This document shows, in pieces, positions 25,522-33,767 of a stretch of DNA of 53,264 nt; position 1 is the first letter of the stretch; every line of letters begins with the position of its first letter. The position numbers and the translations under genes are program-made. A model generated the notes under the pieces. It was given only the letters and a program-made list of their open reading frames with translations. It was not told the DNA's origin and did no database searches. Origin of the DNA: Solirubrobacterales bacterium (GTDB taxonomy: Bacteria; Actinomycetota; Thermoleophilia; Solirubrobacterales; Solirubrobacteraceae); NCBI GenBank assembly GCA_003132505.1, contig PKXY01000035.1, positions 11,710 through 64,973 on the forward strand. Direction: 5' to 3'.

Positions 25522-27246
25522 TCGCGCCCGTTTGGACTGCGCCGCGAGCGCAGTCCACGGGAGTGTGTTCGCGACGTCCGCCGCGGTCAGCCAGGCCCGC
25601 CGCGCGGTCCATACCCCGTAGCGCAGGCCGAGCAGGCGCTCGGTCGAATGGGCGTCGGAATTGACCAGGATTCCGGCGCCGGCGGCCGCCGCGGCGCGCG
25701 CATGGATCTCGTTGAGGTCGCGGCGGTCGGGGTTGGAGTTGATCTCGAGCATCGTTCCGGTGGCGGCGCACGCGGCAATCAGCGCATCCATGTCGAGCTC
25801 GTAGGGCAGCCGGCGCTCGATCAGCCGCCCCGTCGGGTGACCGATCGCATCGATCAGGGGGTGGCTCGTGGCGCGGCACATTCGTTCCGTCATCTCCTCG
25901 CGGCCGAGCCCGAACGAGGTGTGGACGCTCGCGATCACCCAGTCGAGCTCAGCCAGCAGCGAGTCCTCGTAATCGGGCGAGCCGTCGGGCAGGATGTTGA
26001 CCTCGCTCCCCGCGAGCAGCCTGATCCCCCCGATCCGCGCGTCCGCCTCGTGCACGAGCTCGATCTGCCGGCGCAGCTGGTCCGGCGAGACGTCGTCGCC
26101 AAAGCCGTGCGTGGCCGAGTGGTCGGTAATCGCGAGGTAATCGAGGCCCTGCGCACGCGCGGCGAGGGCCATCTCCTCGATGCTCCCGTGCCCGTCCGAG
26201 GCCGTCGTGTGCGCGTGCAGGTCGCCCCTGAGATCCGACAGCTCGATCAGTTTTGGCAGCGTGCCCGCCGCTGCCGCCTCGAGTTCGCCGCGATTCTCGC
26301 GCAGCTCCGCCGGGATGTAGGCGAGGCCGGCCAGGGCGTAGACCTCGGCCTCGCTCGCGCAGTGGTGGGTGACGCCGGTGGCGTCGTCGAGCACACCGTA
26401 TTCGGAGAGGTGCAGACCCGTGCGCACGGCGCGCTCGCGCAGCGCCGCGTTGTGCGCGTTTGAGCCCGTCAGGTGCTGCAGCAGGTTGCCGAACTGGTCG
26501 GGCGTGACCGCTCTCAGCTCGACCGTCATCCCCGTGTGCGTGCGCCCGCGAGCCGCGCTCGCACTCGCCTTGGAAGCTGTTTCGATCGACTCGAGGCCGC
26601 CGAGCGCGTCGAGCAGCGTCGCGTTGTCAACGACGATGTCGAGATCCTTGACGCTGTCGGCGCGCCGCCGCACCGAGCCGGCAAGCTCGATCTGGGCTTG
26701 CGGCTCGATCTCGCGCAGCGCCGCGACGATCCTCTCGGCCGCCCCGAGCGCGCGATCGAGCACGACGCGGCGCCTTGGTCGCTCCGCGCCGCCGGCAGCG
26801 AGCGCTACGAGGATCGCTGCCTCGCCCTTCGCTCCGAAGCCCTTCAGGCTCCGGATCTGCTGCGCGTCGGCAGCCGCCCGCAGCGCCGCCGGCGAATCGA
26901 CCCCCAGCTCATCGAAAAGGCGACGCGCCCGTTTCGGGCCAAGCCCCGGCAGCGCCGTGATCGCCAGCAGGCCGGTGGGGTAGCGCTCGCGGAGCTTGGT
27001 CGCGGCCGGGATCTCGCCGCGCTCGAGCAGGTCGTGAATCTTCGCGGCGAGTGTCGCGCCGATCCCGGGCAACGTTGTGAGCGTTCCCGCGCGGGCCAGC
27101 GCGGCCACGGACACCGGCGCGTCACGGATCGTTTTGGCGGCCTTGTGGTAGGCGAGCACGCGGTGGATCACGGCGCCGTCGAGCTCGTAGAGATCGCCGA
27201 GCTCGTCGAGTGCGTCGGCGATGGCAGCGTTGGCGAGATCGCTCAT
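25510..27246 (-). CDS. polX: DNA polymerase X with C-terminal PHP domain (PolX)
   Basis: 578 aa, matching bacterial PolX. Order: helical 8-kDa-like region and helix-hairpin-helix motifs (TLPGIGATLAAKI at 58-70, LPGLGPKRAR at 99-108), the nucleotidyltransferase palm with GSVRRRADSVKDLDIVV (Asp201, Asp203), thumb (LTGSNAHN), then a PHP domain from residue 340 (DLHAHTTASDG with His344/His346, ITDHS, EVNIL, NSDAH). It is a gap-filling repair polymerase with a metal-dependent exonuclease or phosphatase. The third palm carboxylate, Asp in most PolX, reads Glu243 (TVELRAV). The ATG at 27246 diverges from the GT2 gene with 19 bp between the start codons. Confidence 0.95.
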   Translation of the reverse strand: MSDLANAAIADALDELGDLYELDGAVIHRVLAYHKAAKTIRDAPVSVAALARAGTLTTLPGIGATLAAKIHDLLERGEIPAATKLRERYPTGLLAITALPGLGPKRARRLFDELGVDSPAALRAAADAQQIRSLKGFGAKGEAAILVALAAGGAERPRRRVVLDRALGAAERIVAALREIEPQAQIELAGSVRRRADSVKDLDIVVDNATLLDALGGLESIETASKASASAARGRTHTGMTVELRAVTPDQFGNLLQHLTGSNAHNAALRERAVRTGLHLSEYGVLDDATGVTHHCASEAEVYALAGLAYIPAELRENRGELEAAAAGTLPKLIELSDLRGDLHAHTTASDGHGSIEEMALAARAQGLDYLAITDHSATHGFGDDVSPDQLRRQIELVHEADARIGGIRLLAGSEVNILPDGSPDYEDSLLAELDWVIASVHTSFGLGREEMTERMCRATSHPLIDAIGHPTGRLIERRLPYELDMDALIAACAATGTMLEINSNPDRRDLNEIHARAAAAAGAGILVNSDAHSTERLLGLRYGVWTARRAWLTAADVANTLPWTALAAQSKRARSGT

Positions 27247-27251
27247 TCATC

Positions 27252-27258
27252 TAGGTTA
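27252..27258. promoter_or_regulatory. Back-to-back -10 boxes between polX and the GT2 gene
   Basis: TAGGTT (27252-27257) lies 8 nt before the plus-strand ATG at 27266. TAACCT on the minus strand (27258-27253) lies 6 nt before the polX ATG at 27246. The hexamers share five bases within a 19-bp gap; neither gene has a ribosome site. Confidence 0.55.
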
Positions 27259-27265
27259 TGCCGCC

Positions 27266-28000
27266 ATGTCCCGGACCGTTTGGATCGTCATTCCGACCTA
27301 CAACGAGCTCGGGAACATCGAGCGCGCAGCCCCTGCCGCCTGCCGCGAACTGGAGCGTGTCGCGCCCGGCAGCTTCCGCGTCCTGATCGTCGACGATTCC
27401 TCGCCTGACGGCACAGGCGAAGTCGCCGATCGCCTCGCGGCCGAGAGCGACGGCACGATCGAGGTGCTGCACAGGCCTCGCCGCGAGGGTCTCGGACCGG
27501 CCTACCTGGCCGGCTTTGCGCGCGCGCTCGCTGCGGGCGCCGACCTCGTGTTCGAGATGGACGCCGACATGTCCCACAATCCGGCCGACGTCGGCCGCCT
27601 CGTTGGGGCGATCGACGACGGCGCCGACCTCGCGCTCGGCTCGCGCTACACGCGAGGCGGGGCCGTGGCCGACTGGGGCCCGCTGCGGCGGCTCGTCAGC
27701 CGCGCCGGCTGCCTTTACGCGCGCATCGTTCTCGGCCTGCCGGTCCGCGACCTGACGGGCGGCTACAAGTGCTTTCGCCGCGAGGTGCTCGAAGGGATCG
27801 ACCTGCCCTCCGTGCGCTCGCACGGCTACGTCTTCCAGGTCGAGCTGACCCTGCGCGCCGTGCGCGCCGGCTTCCGCGTCGTCGAGGTGCCGATCACCTT
27901 CTCCGACCGTCAGCATGGTCACAGCAAGATGTCGACGCGGATCGCCCTCGAAGCGGCATGGCTGCTGCCACAGCTGCGGGCACGGCGCCAGTCTGACTGA
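27266..28000 (+). CDS. Polyprenol-phosphate mannose synthase-like GT2 glycosyltransferase
   Basis: 244 aa, the size of soluble Dpm1/Ppm1 catalytic domains. GT2 motifs: IPTYNE at 9-14, VDDSSPDGT (Asp43/Asp44), EMDADMSHNP (Asp99-x-Asp101), LGSRYTRGG, LTGGYKCFRREVL and SHGYVFQVE. These are characteristic of dolichol/polyprenol-phosphate mannosyltransferases, which move mannose from GDP-mannose to a lipid carrier at the inner face of the membrane. There is no C-terminal membrane segment and no fused acyltransferase domain. A glucose donor is possible. It is preceded only by a 19-bp gap and is followed 48 bp later by a membrane protein. Confidence 0.9.
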   Translation: MSRTVWIVIPTYNELGNIERAAPAACRELERVAPGSFRVLIVDDSSPDGTGEVADRLAAESDGTIEVLHRPRREGLGPAYLAGFARALAAGADLVFEMDADMSHNPADVGRLVGAIDDGADLALGSRYTRGGAVADWGPLRRLVSRAGCLYARIVLGLPVRDLTGGYKCFRREVLEGIDLPSVRSHGYVFQVELTLRAVRAGFRVVEVPITFSDRQHGHSKMSTRIALEAAWLLPQLRARRQSD

Positions 28001-28048
28001 GCTGCTTCGTGTCTTTGGGCGCAGGCGTCAGTTGTCGATACTGGAGCG

Positions 28049-28795
28049 ATGCGCGATCCCACGGTTCTGCACGCCGAGGCGCCCGCAACCCGCGAGGAGG
28101 TGACGCGCTACGCGCTCGTCTACGGCGCCAGGCGCACGCGCCAGACACTGCGCGGCTGGCAGGACGACCATTGGCGCGTCCTGCGACGCTGGTTCGCCGG
28201 CAGCTTCGCGATCGCCGTGTGCCTGCTGCTGGCAGTCTGGGCGATTGCCGGCATCTCGAACCCGAACGGGCTCGGCGTCCAGGTAAGCAGCCCGCCGTTC
28301 TCCGTCGGCCATCTGCACGACGTTTTCACGATCTTCGCTCGCAACCTTCTGGTCCTGGCGCTCCACGCGCTCGCCTGCGTCGCCGGCTTCATCGCCGGCT
28401 CTTCGCTGCCCCTGCAGGCCGAGCACCGGACGGGAATCTCGCGCGTGATCCACGCCCACGGGGGGGGGATCGCGATCGCGTTCGTGATCGCAGCGACGAC
28501 CTTCTCGCTGTCTGCTCAAGCCCTGGTCATCGGCGCCGACGCGGCGGCGGTCGCAGTTCGGCTCCACGCTTCGCCGGGCGTGCTGCTGATCGCGTTGATG
28601 GCACACGCTCCGCTGGAGCTGACGGCCCTGTTCCTGCCGCTGGCGGCGTGGATCATGGCGAGCCGGCGGGGAGAGTGGGATCAGCTGCTCGCGGCGACCC
28701 TCGTGACCGTCGTCATCGCCTTGCCGATGCTGTTTGCGGCCGCGTGCATCGAGGTCTTCGTGTCGCCGCACGTGCTTCACGCGCTGCTTGGATAA
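28049..28795 (+). CDS. SpoIIM (stage II sporulation protein M)-like membrane protein
   Basis: 248 aa with about five membrane segments. An N-terminal charged region is followed by a TM segment (FAIAVCLLLAVWAIAGI), a periplasmic loop, then FARNLLVLALHALACVAGFIAGSS, typical of the SpoIIM/DUF95 family (NL...A..GFxxG), and a late LMAHAPLELTALFLPLAAWI, which matches the family's HG-x-ELxA helix. In Bacillus SpoIIM takes part in septal peptidoglycan remodelling; in non-sporulating actinobacteria the function is unknown. GATACT lies 6 nt before the ATG at 28049, suggesting its own leaderless promoter. The trxA -35 element overlaps its last codons. Confidence 0.65.
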   Translation: MRDPTVLHAEAPATREEVTRYALVYGARRTRQTLRGWQDDHWRVLRRWFAGSFAIAVCLLLAVWAIAGISNPNGLGVQVSSPPFSVGHLHDVFTIFARNLLVLALHALACVAGFIAGSSLPLQAEHRTGISRVIHAHGGGIAIAFVIAATTFSLSAQALVIGADAAAVAVRLHASPGVLLIALMAHAPLELTALFLPLAAWIMASRRGEWDQLLAATLVTVVIALPMLFAAACIEVFVSPHVLHALLG

Positions 28796-28816
28796 CGCCG
28801 CTACATTTTGTATAGT
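28788..28816 (+). promoter_or_regulatory. trxA promoter, sigma70-like
   Basis: -35 TTGGAT (28788-28793), 17-bp spacer, -10 TATAGT (28811-28816). This is the best canonical promoter in the window and lies in an unusually AT-rich patch. The -35 overlaps the stop codon of the upstream gene. The predicted transcript starts near 28823 and gives a leader of about 30 nt with GGAGGA at 28844-28849. Confidence 0.75.
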
Positions 28817-28854
28817 ATTGGACAGACACTAGCGAGAGAGAGCGGAGGATAGAA

Positions 28855-29181
28855 ATGGCGGGCAATCTTCAAGAGGTCACAGACAACAACTTCCAAGCGG
28901 AAGTCATCGAGTCCGACACGCCCGTGCTCGTTGACTTCTGGGCGCCTTGGTGCGGGCCGTGTCGCGTCGTCGCCCCCGTGCTCGAGCAGATCGACAGCGA
29001 GCATGACGACCTGCGGATCGTCAAGCTCAACGTCGACGAGAACCAGCAGACCGCGGCGACGTTCGAAGTCCTCTCGATCCCGACGATGATCCTCTTTCGC
29101 GCGGGCCAACCGGTGAAGAAAATCATCGGTGCCTACCCGAAGAAGAAGATCGAGGCAGAGTTGGAGCTAGTCGCGATTTGA
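28855..29181 (+). CDS. trxA: Thioredoxin
   Basis: 108 aa, the standard length of thioredoxin 1. Active site WCGPC at 32-36 in VLVDFWAPWCGPCR, the cis-Pro loop SIPTMILF, and the conserved buried Asp27 before the active site. It reduces protein disulfides in the cytosol with electrons from thioredoxin reductase, which is not in the window. It has a canonical promoter and a strong ribosome site (GGAGGA, 5 nt before the ATG), so high expression is expected. Its stop is only 2 bp from the stop of the convergent ileS gene. Confidence 0.97.
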   Translation: MAGNLQEVTDNNFQAEVIESDTPVLVDFWAPWCGPCRVVAPVLEQIDSEHDDLRIVKLNVDENQQTAATFEVLSIPTMILFRAGQPVKKIIGAYPKKKIEAELELVAI

Positions 29182-29183
29182 AG

Positions 29184-32100
29184 TTAGGACGCCTTGAGCG
29201 CGCGTTCAAACGCGATCTCGATCCTGTGGCCGTTGATCGTGACGCTTGAGGTATTGGCGAGCCGGCGCTCGCTGTAGGTGACCGACGTGGCGAGCGTCTC
29301 GCCGGTGACGTAGCCCTCGTGGGCGCGCGCCGCGCTCACGAGCTCGGCGTCGCCGTCGAGGTCGAGTGCGATGCGGTCGCTGATATCGAGGCCGGCGTCG
29401 CGCCGCGCGCCCTGGACCGCGTGGACGATCTCTCTCGCGCGCCCCTCATCGACCAGGTCGTCGTCAAGCGTTAGCTCGAGCGCCACGGCATGCGATCCAT
29501 CGCGCTCCAGTCCGTAGCCCTCCAGTGGGGCAAGTGAGATCAGCACATCTTCGCTGGTCAGGATGTTGTCGCGCCCGCCGATCGATATCGCGATCTGCCC
29601 GCCGTCGCGCAGGGCGGCCGCCACGTGGGCTGCGTCAAGGGCCGCGACAGCGGCCTCTACTCCCACCATGTCCTTACCGAAGCGCGGGCCGAGCGAGCGG
29701 AAGTTCGGCTTTACCGTGTGGCTCGCGAGCTCGTCGGCGGCGGCGACGAAGCGCAGCTCGCGCACGTTCAGCTCGTCGCGCACCAGCTCGCCGAGGCGCT
29801 CGATCGCCTCGCGCTCGCGGCCGCTGGCGACGACGATCGCCTCGCGCAGCGGCTGGCGTAGCTTGACCTTGCCGGCTGCGCGCGCGGCCAGCCCGAGCCG
29901 TACCGTCTCGCGGACCGTCGCCATCGCCGCTTCGAGCTCGAGGTCGCGGGCGCCGGCCACCGGGAAGTCGCACAGATGCACGCTCGGGAGGCTGCCGTCG
30001 AGGTTTTCGTAGAGCTCGTCGGCGATGAACGGCGTGAATGGGGCGAGCAGCTGGGCGATCGCGACGAGAGCGCCGCGCAGCGTCTCGAGCGCGCTCGCCT
30101 CTCCGTCCCAGAAGCGCCGCCGGGAGCGGCGAACGTACCAGTTTGAGAGGTCCTCGACCAGCTCGGAGATCGCGCGCCCGGCGCTCGTCGCGTCGTAGCG
30201 GTCAAGGCCCTCGCGCACGGCCTGCGTCGTCGCGTGAACGCGCGAGGTGAGCCAGCTATCGAGGTCACTCCGGCCGGCGTCGGGGGCGGCGGCGCCTTCG
30301 CCCGCGTTTGCGTAGAGCACGAAGAAACCGTAGACGCTCCAGAGCTGGCGGAGGAACAGGCGCACGACCTCGCCGACCGCCTCGGGCGAGAACTTGGTGC
30401 TGTCCCAAGGCTGCTTCGACGCGAGGAAGTACCAGCGCCAGGCGTCGGCGCCGTAGCGGTCGATGATCTCGTCCGGGGCCACGACGTTGCCGTGCGACTT
30501 CGACATCTTCTGCCCCTCGGCGTCGAGCAGCAGGCCGAGGCAGACAACGTTGCGGTACGGCACCTCGTCGTGCAGCAGCGTCGAGATCGCAAGCAGCGAG
30601 TAGAACCAGCCGCGCGTCTGGTCCAGCGCCTCGCAGATGAAGTCGGCGGGGAACGACTGCTCGAACCGTTCCTCGTTCTCGAACGGGGCGTGGTGCTGCG
30701 CGAACGGCATCGAGCCCGAGTCGAACCAGACGTCGATGACCTCGGGAACGCGTCGCATCTCCTCGCCGCACTCCTCGCAGGGGAAGCTCAGTTCATCGAC
30801 GTACGGGCGGTGCGGGTCGAGCAGCGTCTGGCCGCTGCGTCGCTCGAGTTCGGCAAACGAGCCGATGCAGGCGACGTGACCCACCTCGCACCGCCAGATC
30901 GGCAGCGGCGTGCCCCAGTAGCGCTCGCGCGACAGCGCCCAGTCGACGTTGTTTGCGAGCCAGTCCCCAAAACGCCCGTGCTTGATGTGCGGCGGATGCC
31001 AGTTGACGGTCTCGTTTGCGGCGAGCATCCGATCTGCCAGCCGCGAGGTGGCGATGTACCAGGAGCGCTTCGCGTAGTAGATCAGCGGTGTGCCGCAGCG
31101 CCAGCAGTGTGGGTAGGAGTGCTCGTAGTCCTCCTCGCGCAGCAGCAGCCCGCGCTCGCGCAGCTCGCCAGTGAGGTCCGCTGCGAGCTGGCGATCCTTG
31201 ACGTGGCGACCGGCGTAGCCGGTCACGCGCTCATCGTAGGTGCCGTCAGGCTTGACCGGGTTGTAGACGCTTTGCGGGTCTGTCGGATCGAGCAGGTCGG
31301 CGGCGCGCGCGGCGTCGTAGTCGTCCTGGCCGAACGCCGGCGCGATGTGGACTATTCCCGTGCCGTCCGCCGTCGTGACGAAATCGCCGCCGACCACCGG
31401 CAGCCCGCCCGGCTCGCGATCGCTAGCCGCAAAGATCGGGCCCTCGTAGCGGCGACCTACCAGCTCGGAGCCGGGAAGGCGTCCAACCACCTCGGCCCGC
31501 GCTCCGTACAACGCTTCCGCGCGCGCCGCCGCGACGACCAGAACCTCGTCGCCGACCTGGAGACGCACGTAGTCGATCTCCGGCCCGACGGCTACCGCGA
31601 CATTGCCCGGCAGCGTCCACGGGGTGGTCGTCCAGATCACCAACTTGTCCTCGCTGCCCAGCAGCTGGAGCTTCACGTAGACCGTGCGGTCAACGACGTC
31701 CTGATAGCCGAGCGCGACCTCGTGCGAGGACAGCGCCGTGCCACAACGAGGGCAGTAGGGCACGACCTTGTGACCCTCGTAGAGCAGGCCCTTCGCGTGG
31801 ATCTGCTCGAGTGCCCACCAGACCGACTCGATGTAGCTCGCGTCGAGCGTGCGGTAGGGGTGCTCGAGGTCGAGCCAGAAGCCGATCCGCTCGGTCAAGC
31901 GATTCCACTCGGCGAGGAAGTCGAACACCGATTCGCGGCAGCGGTTGTTGAACTCGGCGATCCCGAACGCCTCGATCTCGTCCTTCTCGGTGATGCCGAG
32001 CTCACGTTCGACGGCGATCTCCACCGGCAGCCCGTGGCAGTCCCAGCCGCCCTTGCGCTCGACGAGGTAGCCGCTCATCGTCTTGTAGCGCGGGTACACG

Positions 32101-32297
32101 TCCTTGAAGACGCGCGCGAACACGTGGTGGGCTGCCGGCGGCCCGTTCGCGGTCGGCGGTCCCTCGTAGAAGCTCCACCGCGGCGCGCCGGCGCGCCGGC
32201 GCAGCGACTCCGCGAAGACGTTGCGCTCGCGCCAGCGCTCGAGCACGGCAAGTTCGAGCTCTGGGAACGACTGATCCTTGGGCACGGCCCGGAACAT
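29184..32297 (-). CDS. ileS: Isoleucyl-tRNA synthetase (long, IleS2-like)
   Basis: 1037 aa. Class I synthetase with a HIGH-equivalent in PPAAHHVFARVFKD (residues 53-66) and KMSKSHGN at 597-604. CP1 editing domain signatures (WTTTPWTLPGN, FVTTADGTGIVHIAPAFGQDDY) and the Ile-specific DCHGLPVE and YWGTPLPIW are present. CEECGEE and YCPRCGTALSS are Cys pairs that may bind zinc. The non-canonical HHVFA signature and the length fit the eukaryote-like IleRS2 type, which in other bacteria is less sensitive to mupirocin; that last point is from family knowledge. The ATG at 32297 has TACAAT 6 nt upstream and no ribosome site, so the mRNA is predicted leaderless. Confidence 0.97.
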   Translation of the reverse strand: MFRAVPKDQSFPELELAVLERWRERNVFAESLRRRAGAPRWSFYEGPPTANGPPAAHHVFARVFKDVYPRYKTMSGYLVERKGGWDCHGLPVEIAVERELGITEKDEIEAFGIAEFNNRCRESVFDFLAEWNRLTERIGFWLDLEHPYRTLDASYIESVWWALEQIHAKGLLYEGHKVVPYCPRCGTALSSHEVALGYQDVVDRTVYVKLQLLGSEDKLVIWTTTPWTLPGNVAVAVGPEIDYVRLQVGDEVLVVAAARAEALYGARAEVVGRLPGSELVGRRYEGPIFAASDREPGGLPVVGGDFVTTADGTGIVHIAPAFGQDDYDAARAADLLDPTDPQSVYNPVKPDGTYDERVTGYAGRHVKDRQLAADLTGELRERGLLLREEDYEHSYPHCWRCGTPLIYYAKRSWYIATSRLADRMLAANETVNWHPPHIKHGRFGDWLANNVDWALSRERYWGTPLPIWRCEVGHVACIGSFAELERRSGQTLLDPHRPYVDELSFPCEECGEEMRRVPEVIDVWFDSGSMPFAQHHAPFENEERFEQSFPADFICEALDQTRGWFYSLLAISTLLHDEVPYRNVVCLGLLLDAEGQKMSKSHGNVVAPDEIIDRYGADAWRWYFLASKQPWDSTKFSPEAVGEVVRLFLRQLWSVYGFFVLYANAGEGAAAPDAGRSDLDSWLTSRVHATTQAVREGLDRYDATSAGRAISELVEDLSNWYVRRSRRRFWDGEASALETLRGALVAIAQLLAPFTPFIADELYENLDGSLPSVHLCDFPVAGARDLELEAAMATVRETVRLGLAARAAGKVKLRQPLREAIVVASGREREAIERLGELVRDELNVRELRFVAAADELASHTVKPNFRSLGPRFGKDMVGVEAAVAALDAAHVAAALRDGGQIAISIGGRDNILTSEDVLISLAPLEGYGLERDGSHAVALELTLDDDLVDEGRAREIVHAVQGARRDAGLDISDRIALDLDGDAELVSAARAHEGYVTGETLATSVTYSERRLANTSSVTINGHRIEIAFERALKAS

Positions 32298-32303
32298 CGG
32301 CGG

Positions 32304-32309
32304 ATTGTA
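32304..32309 (-). promoter_or_regulatory. Predicted -10 box of ileS (leaderless)
   Basis: Minus-strand TACAAT, a near-consensus -10, 6 nt before the ileS ATG. No -35 match at the usual spacing. No T-box-like leader can exist because there is no room between promoter and start. Confidence 0.55.
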
Positions 32310-32402
32310 GGAGGCAGCCGGTGCCGCGACGACTACCGCTCGGCGTGGCAGCGTCTGGGGATAGGGTTTGCTGGGTCACCCACCCCGAAAAGGACGACGT
32401 TC

Positions 32403-33716
32403 ATGAGCGCAGAGCCCCTCTACGGCGACGAGACCCGCAAGGCAATCGAGAACTTCCAGATCTCCGGCGAGCCAGTCCCGCGCACCGTTGTCCACTGGCT
32501 CGGGCGAATCAAGGCGGCCGCGGCTGAGGTCAACGGCGAGCTGGGCCTGCTCGACGCCACCCTCGCAGCGCGAATAGCGGCTGCTGCGCGCGAGATAGCC
32601 GAGGCAAAGCACGACGACCAGTTCCCGATCGACGTCTTCCAGACCGGCTCCGGGACCTCGACGAACACGAACGCCAACGAGGTGATCGCAGCGCTCGCCG
32701 GCGGCGGCGTCCACGCCAACGATCACGTCAACCTCGGGCAGTCCTCGAACGACGTCTTCCCTTCGGCCGTCCACCTGGCCGCGCTCGAGCAGGCCGAGCA
32801 CGAGCTGGGGCCCGCGCTCGAATCGCTCGAGGCTGCACTAACCGCAAAGGCCGAGGCCTTCCATGGCATCGTCAAGACCGGTCGCACGCATCTGATGGAT
32901 GCCGTCCCCGTCACGCTCGGCCAGGAGTTCTCCGGCTACGCCGCGCAGGTCCGCCTCGCCCGCCGCCGCGTCGAGAGCGCTTTGCCGCGCGTCGCACAGA
33001 TTCCCCTCGGCGGCACCGCCACCGGCACCGGCCTAAACACGCATCCGGAGTTCGCGGCCAGGGTTCGCGCGCGTCTCTCCGCCGAGACGAAGCTCCAGAT
33101 CGAGCCGCCGGAGGACCCGTTCGAGTCGCAGGGCAACCGCGACGCGCTCGTCGAGCTGTCAGGCGCGCTCAAGGTGCTCGCCGTTTCCCTGACGAAGATC
33201 GCTCAGGATCTGGCGCTGATGGGCTCGGGGCCGCGAGCCGGGATCGGCGAGATCTTCCTGCCCGAATTGCAGAAGGGCTCCTCGATCATGCCGGGGAAGG
33301 TCAACCCGGTGATCCCGGAGGTCGTGCTGCAGGTCGCCGCGCAGGCGATCGGCAACGACACGGCGATCACGATCGGCGGCATGCAGGGTAACCTCGAGCT
33401 CAACGTTCGTGTGCCACTGATCGCGCGCAACCTGCTCGCCTCACTCGAGCTCCTGGCGCACGCAGTAAAGGCGCTCGACGAGAAGTGCGTGTCGGGGATC
33501 GAAGCGAACCTCGCGGGCTGCGAGCGCGGCGCCGAGGCGACGCTCGCCGCCGCAACCGCGCTCAACCCCTACATCGGTTACGACGCCGCCGGGGAGATCG
33601 TCAAGGAGGCGACGCGTTCGGGCCGCTCGCTACGAGAGGTCGCGCGCGAAATGGGCGTCAGCGAGAAGATCCTCGACGAGGCGCTCGACCTGCGCAAGAT
33701 GGCGCTCGGGGGCTGA
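32403..33716 (+). CDS. fumC: Fumarate hydratase class II
   Basis: 437 aa. Superfamily motifs: FQTGSGTSTNTNANEVIA, LGQSSNDVFPSAVH, VKTGRTHLMDAVPVTLGQE, and the signature GSSIMPGKVNP at 292-302 with the catalytic Ser loop. It hydrates fumarate to L-malate in the TCA cycle. QTGSGT and DHVNLGQSSNDVFPSAVH favour fumarase over aspartase, although aspartate ammonia-lyase is the closest alternative. ATG 32403 has AAAAGGA about 8 nt upstream. It is divergent from ileS with a 105-bp gap. Citrate synthase and SucCD in the same window supply other TCA steps. Confidence 0.93.
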   Translation: MSAEPLYGDETRKAIENFQISGEPVPRTVVHWLGRIKAAAAEVNGELGLLDATLAARIAAAAREIAEAKHDDQFPIDVFQTGSGTSTNTNANEVIAALAGGGVHANDHVNLGQSSNDVFPSAVHLAALEQAEHELGPALESLEAALTAKAEAFHGIVKTGRTHLMDAVPVTLGQEFSGYAAQVRLARRRVESALPRVAQIPLGGTATGTGLNTHPEFAARVRARLSAETKLQIEPPEDPFESQGNRDALVELSGALKVLAVSLTKIAQDLALMGSGPRAGIGEIFLPELQKGSSIMPGKVNPVIPEVVLQVAAQAIGNDTAITIGGMQGNLELNVRVPLIARNLLASLELLAHAVKALDEKCVSGIEANLAGCERGAEATLAAATALNPYIGYDAAGEIVKEATRSGRSLREVAREMGVSEKILDEALDLRKMALGG

Positions 33717-33767
33717 GCAGCAGTCCATCGCGGCGTGCGCGGCACGCGACTTGCGCGCCAGAGCCGT

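Noticed and set aside
30234-32402. Long plus-strand open frame running into fumC
   Set aside because: It is antisense to ileS, which has full synthetase motifs on the other strand; only the part from ATG 32403 is fumarase.
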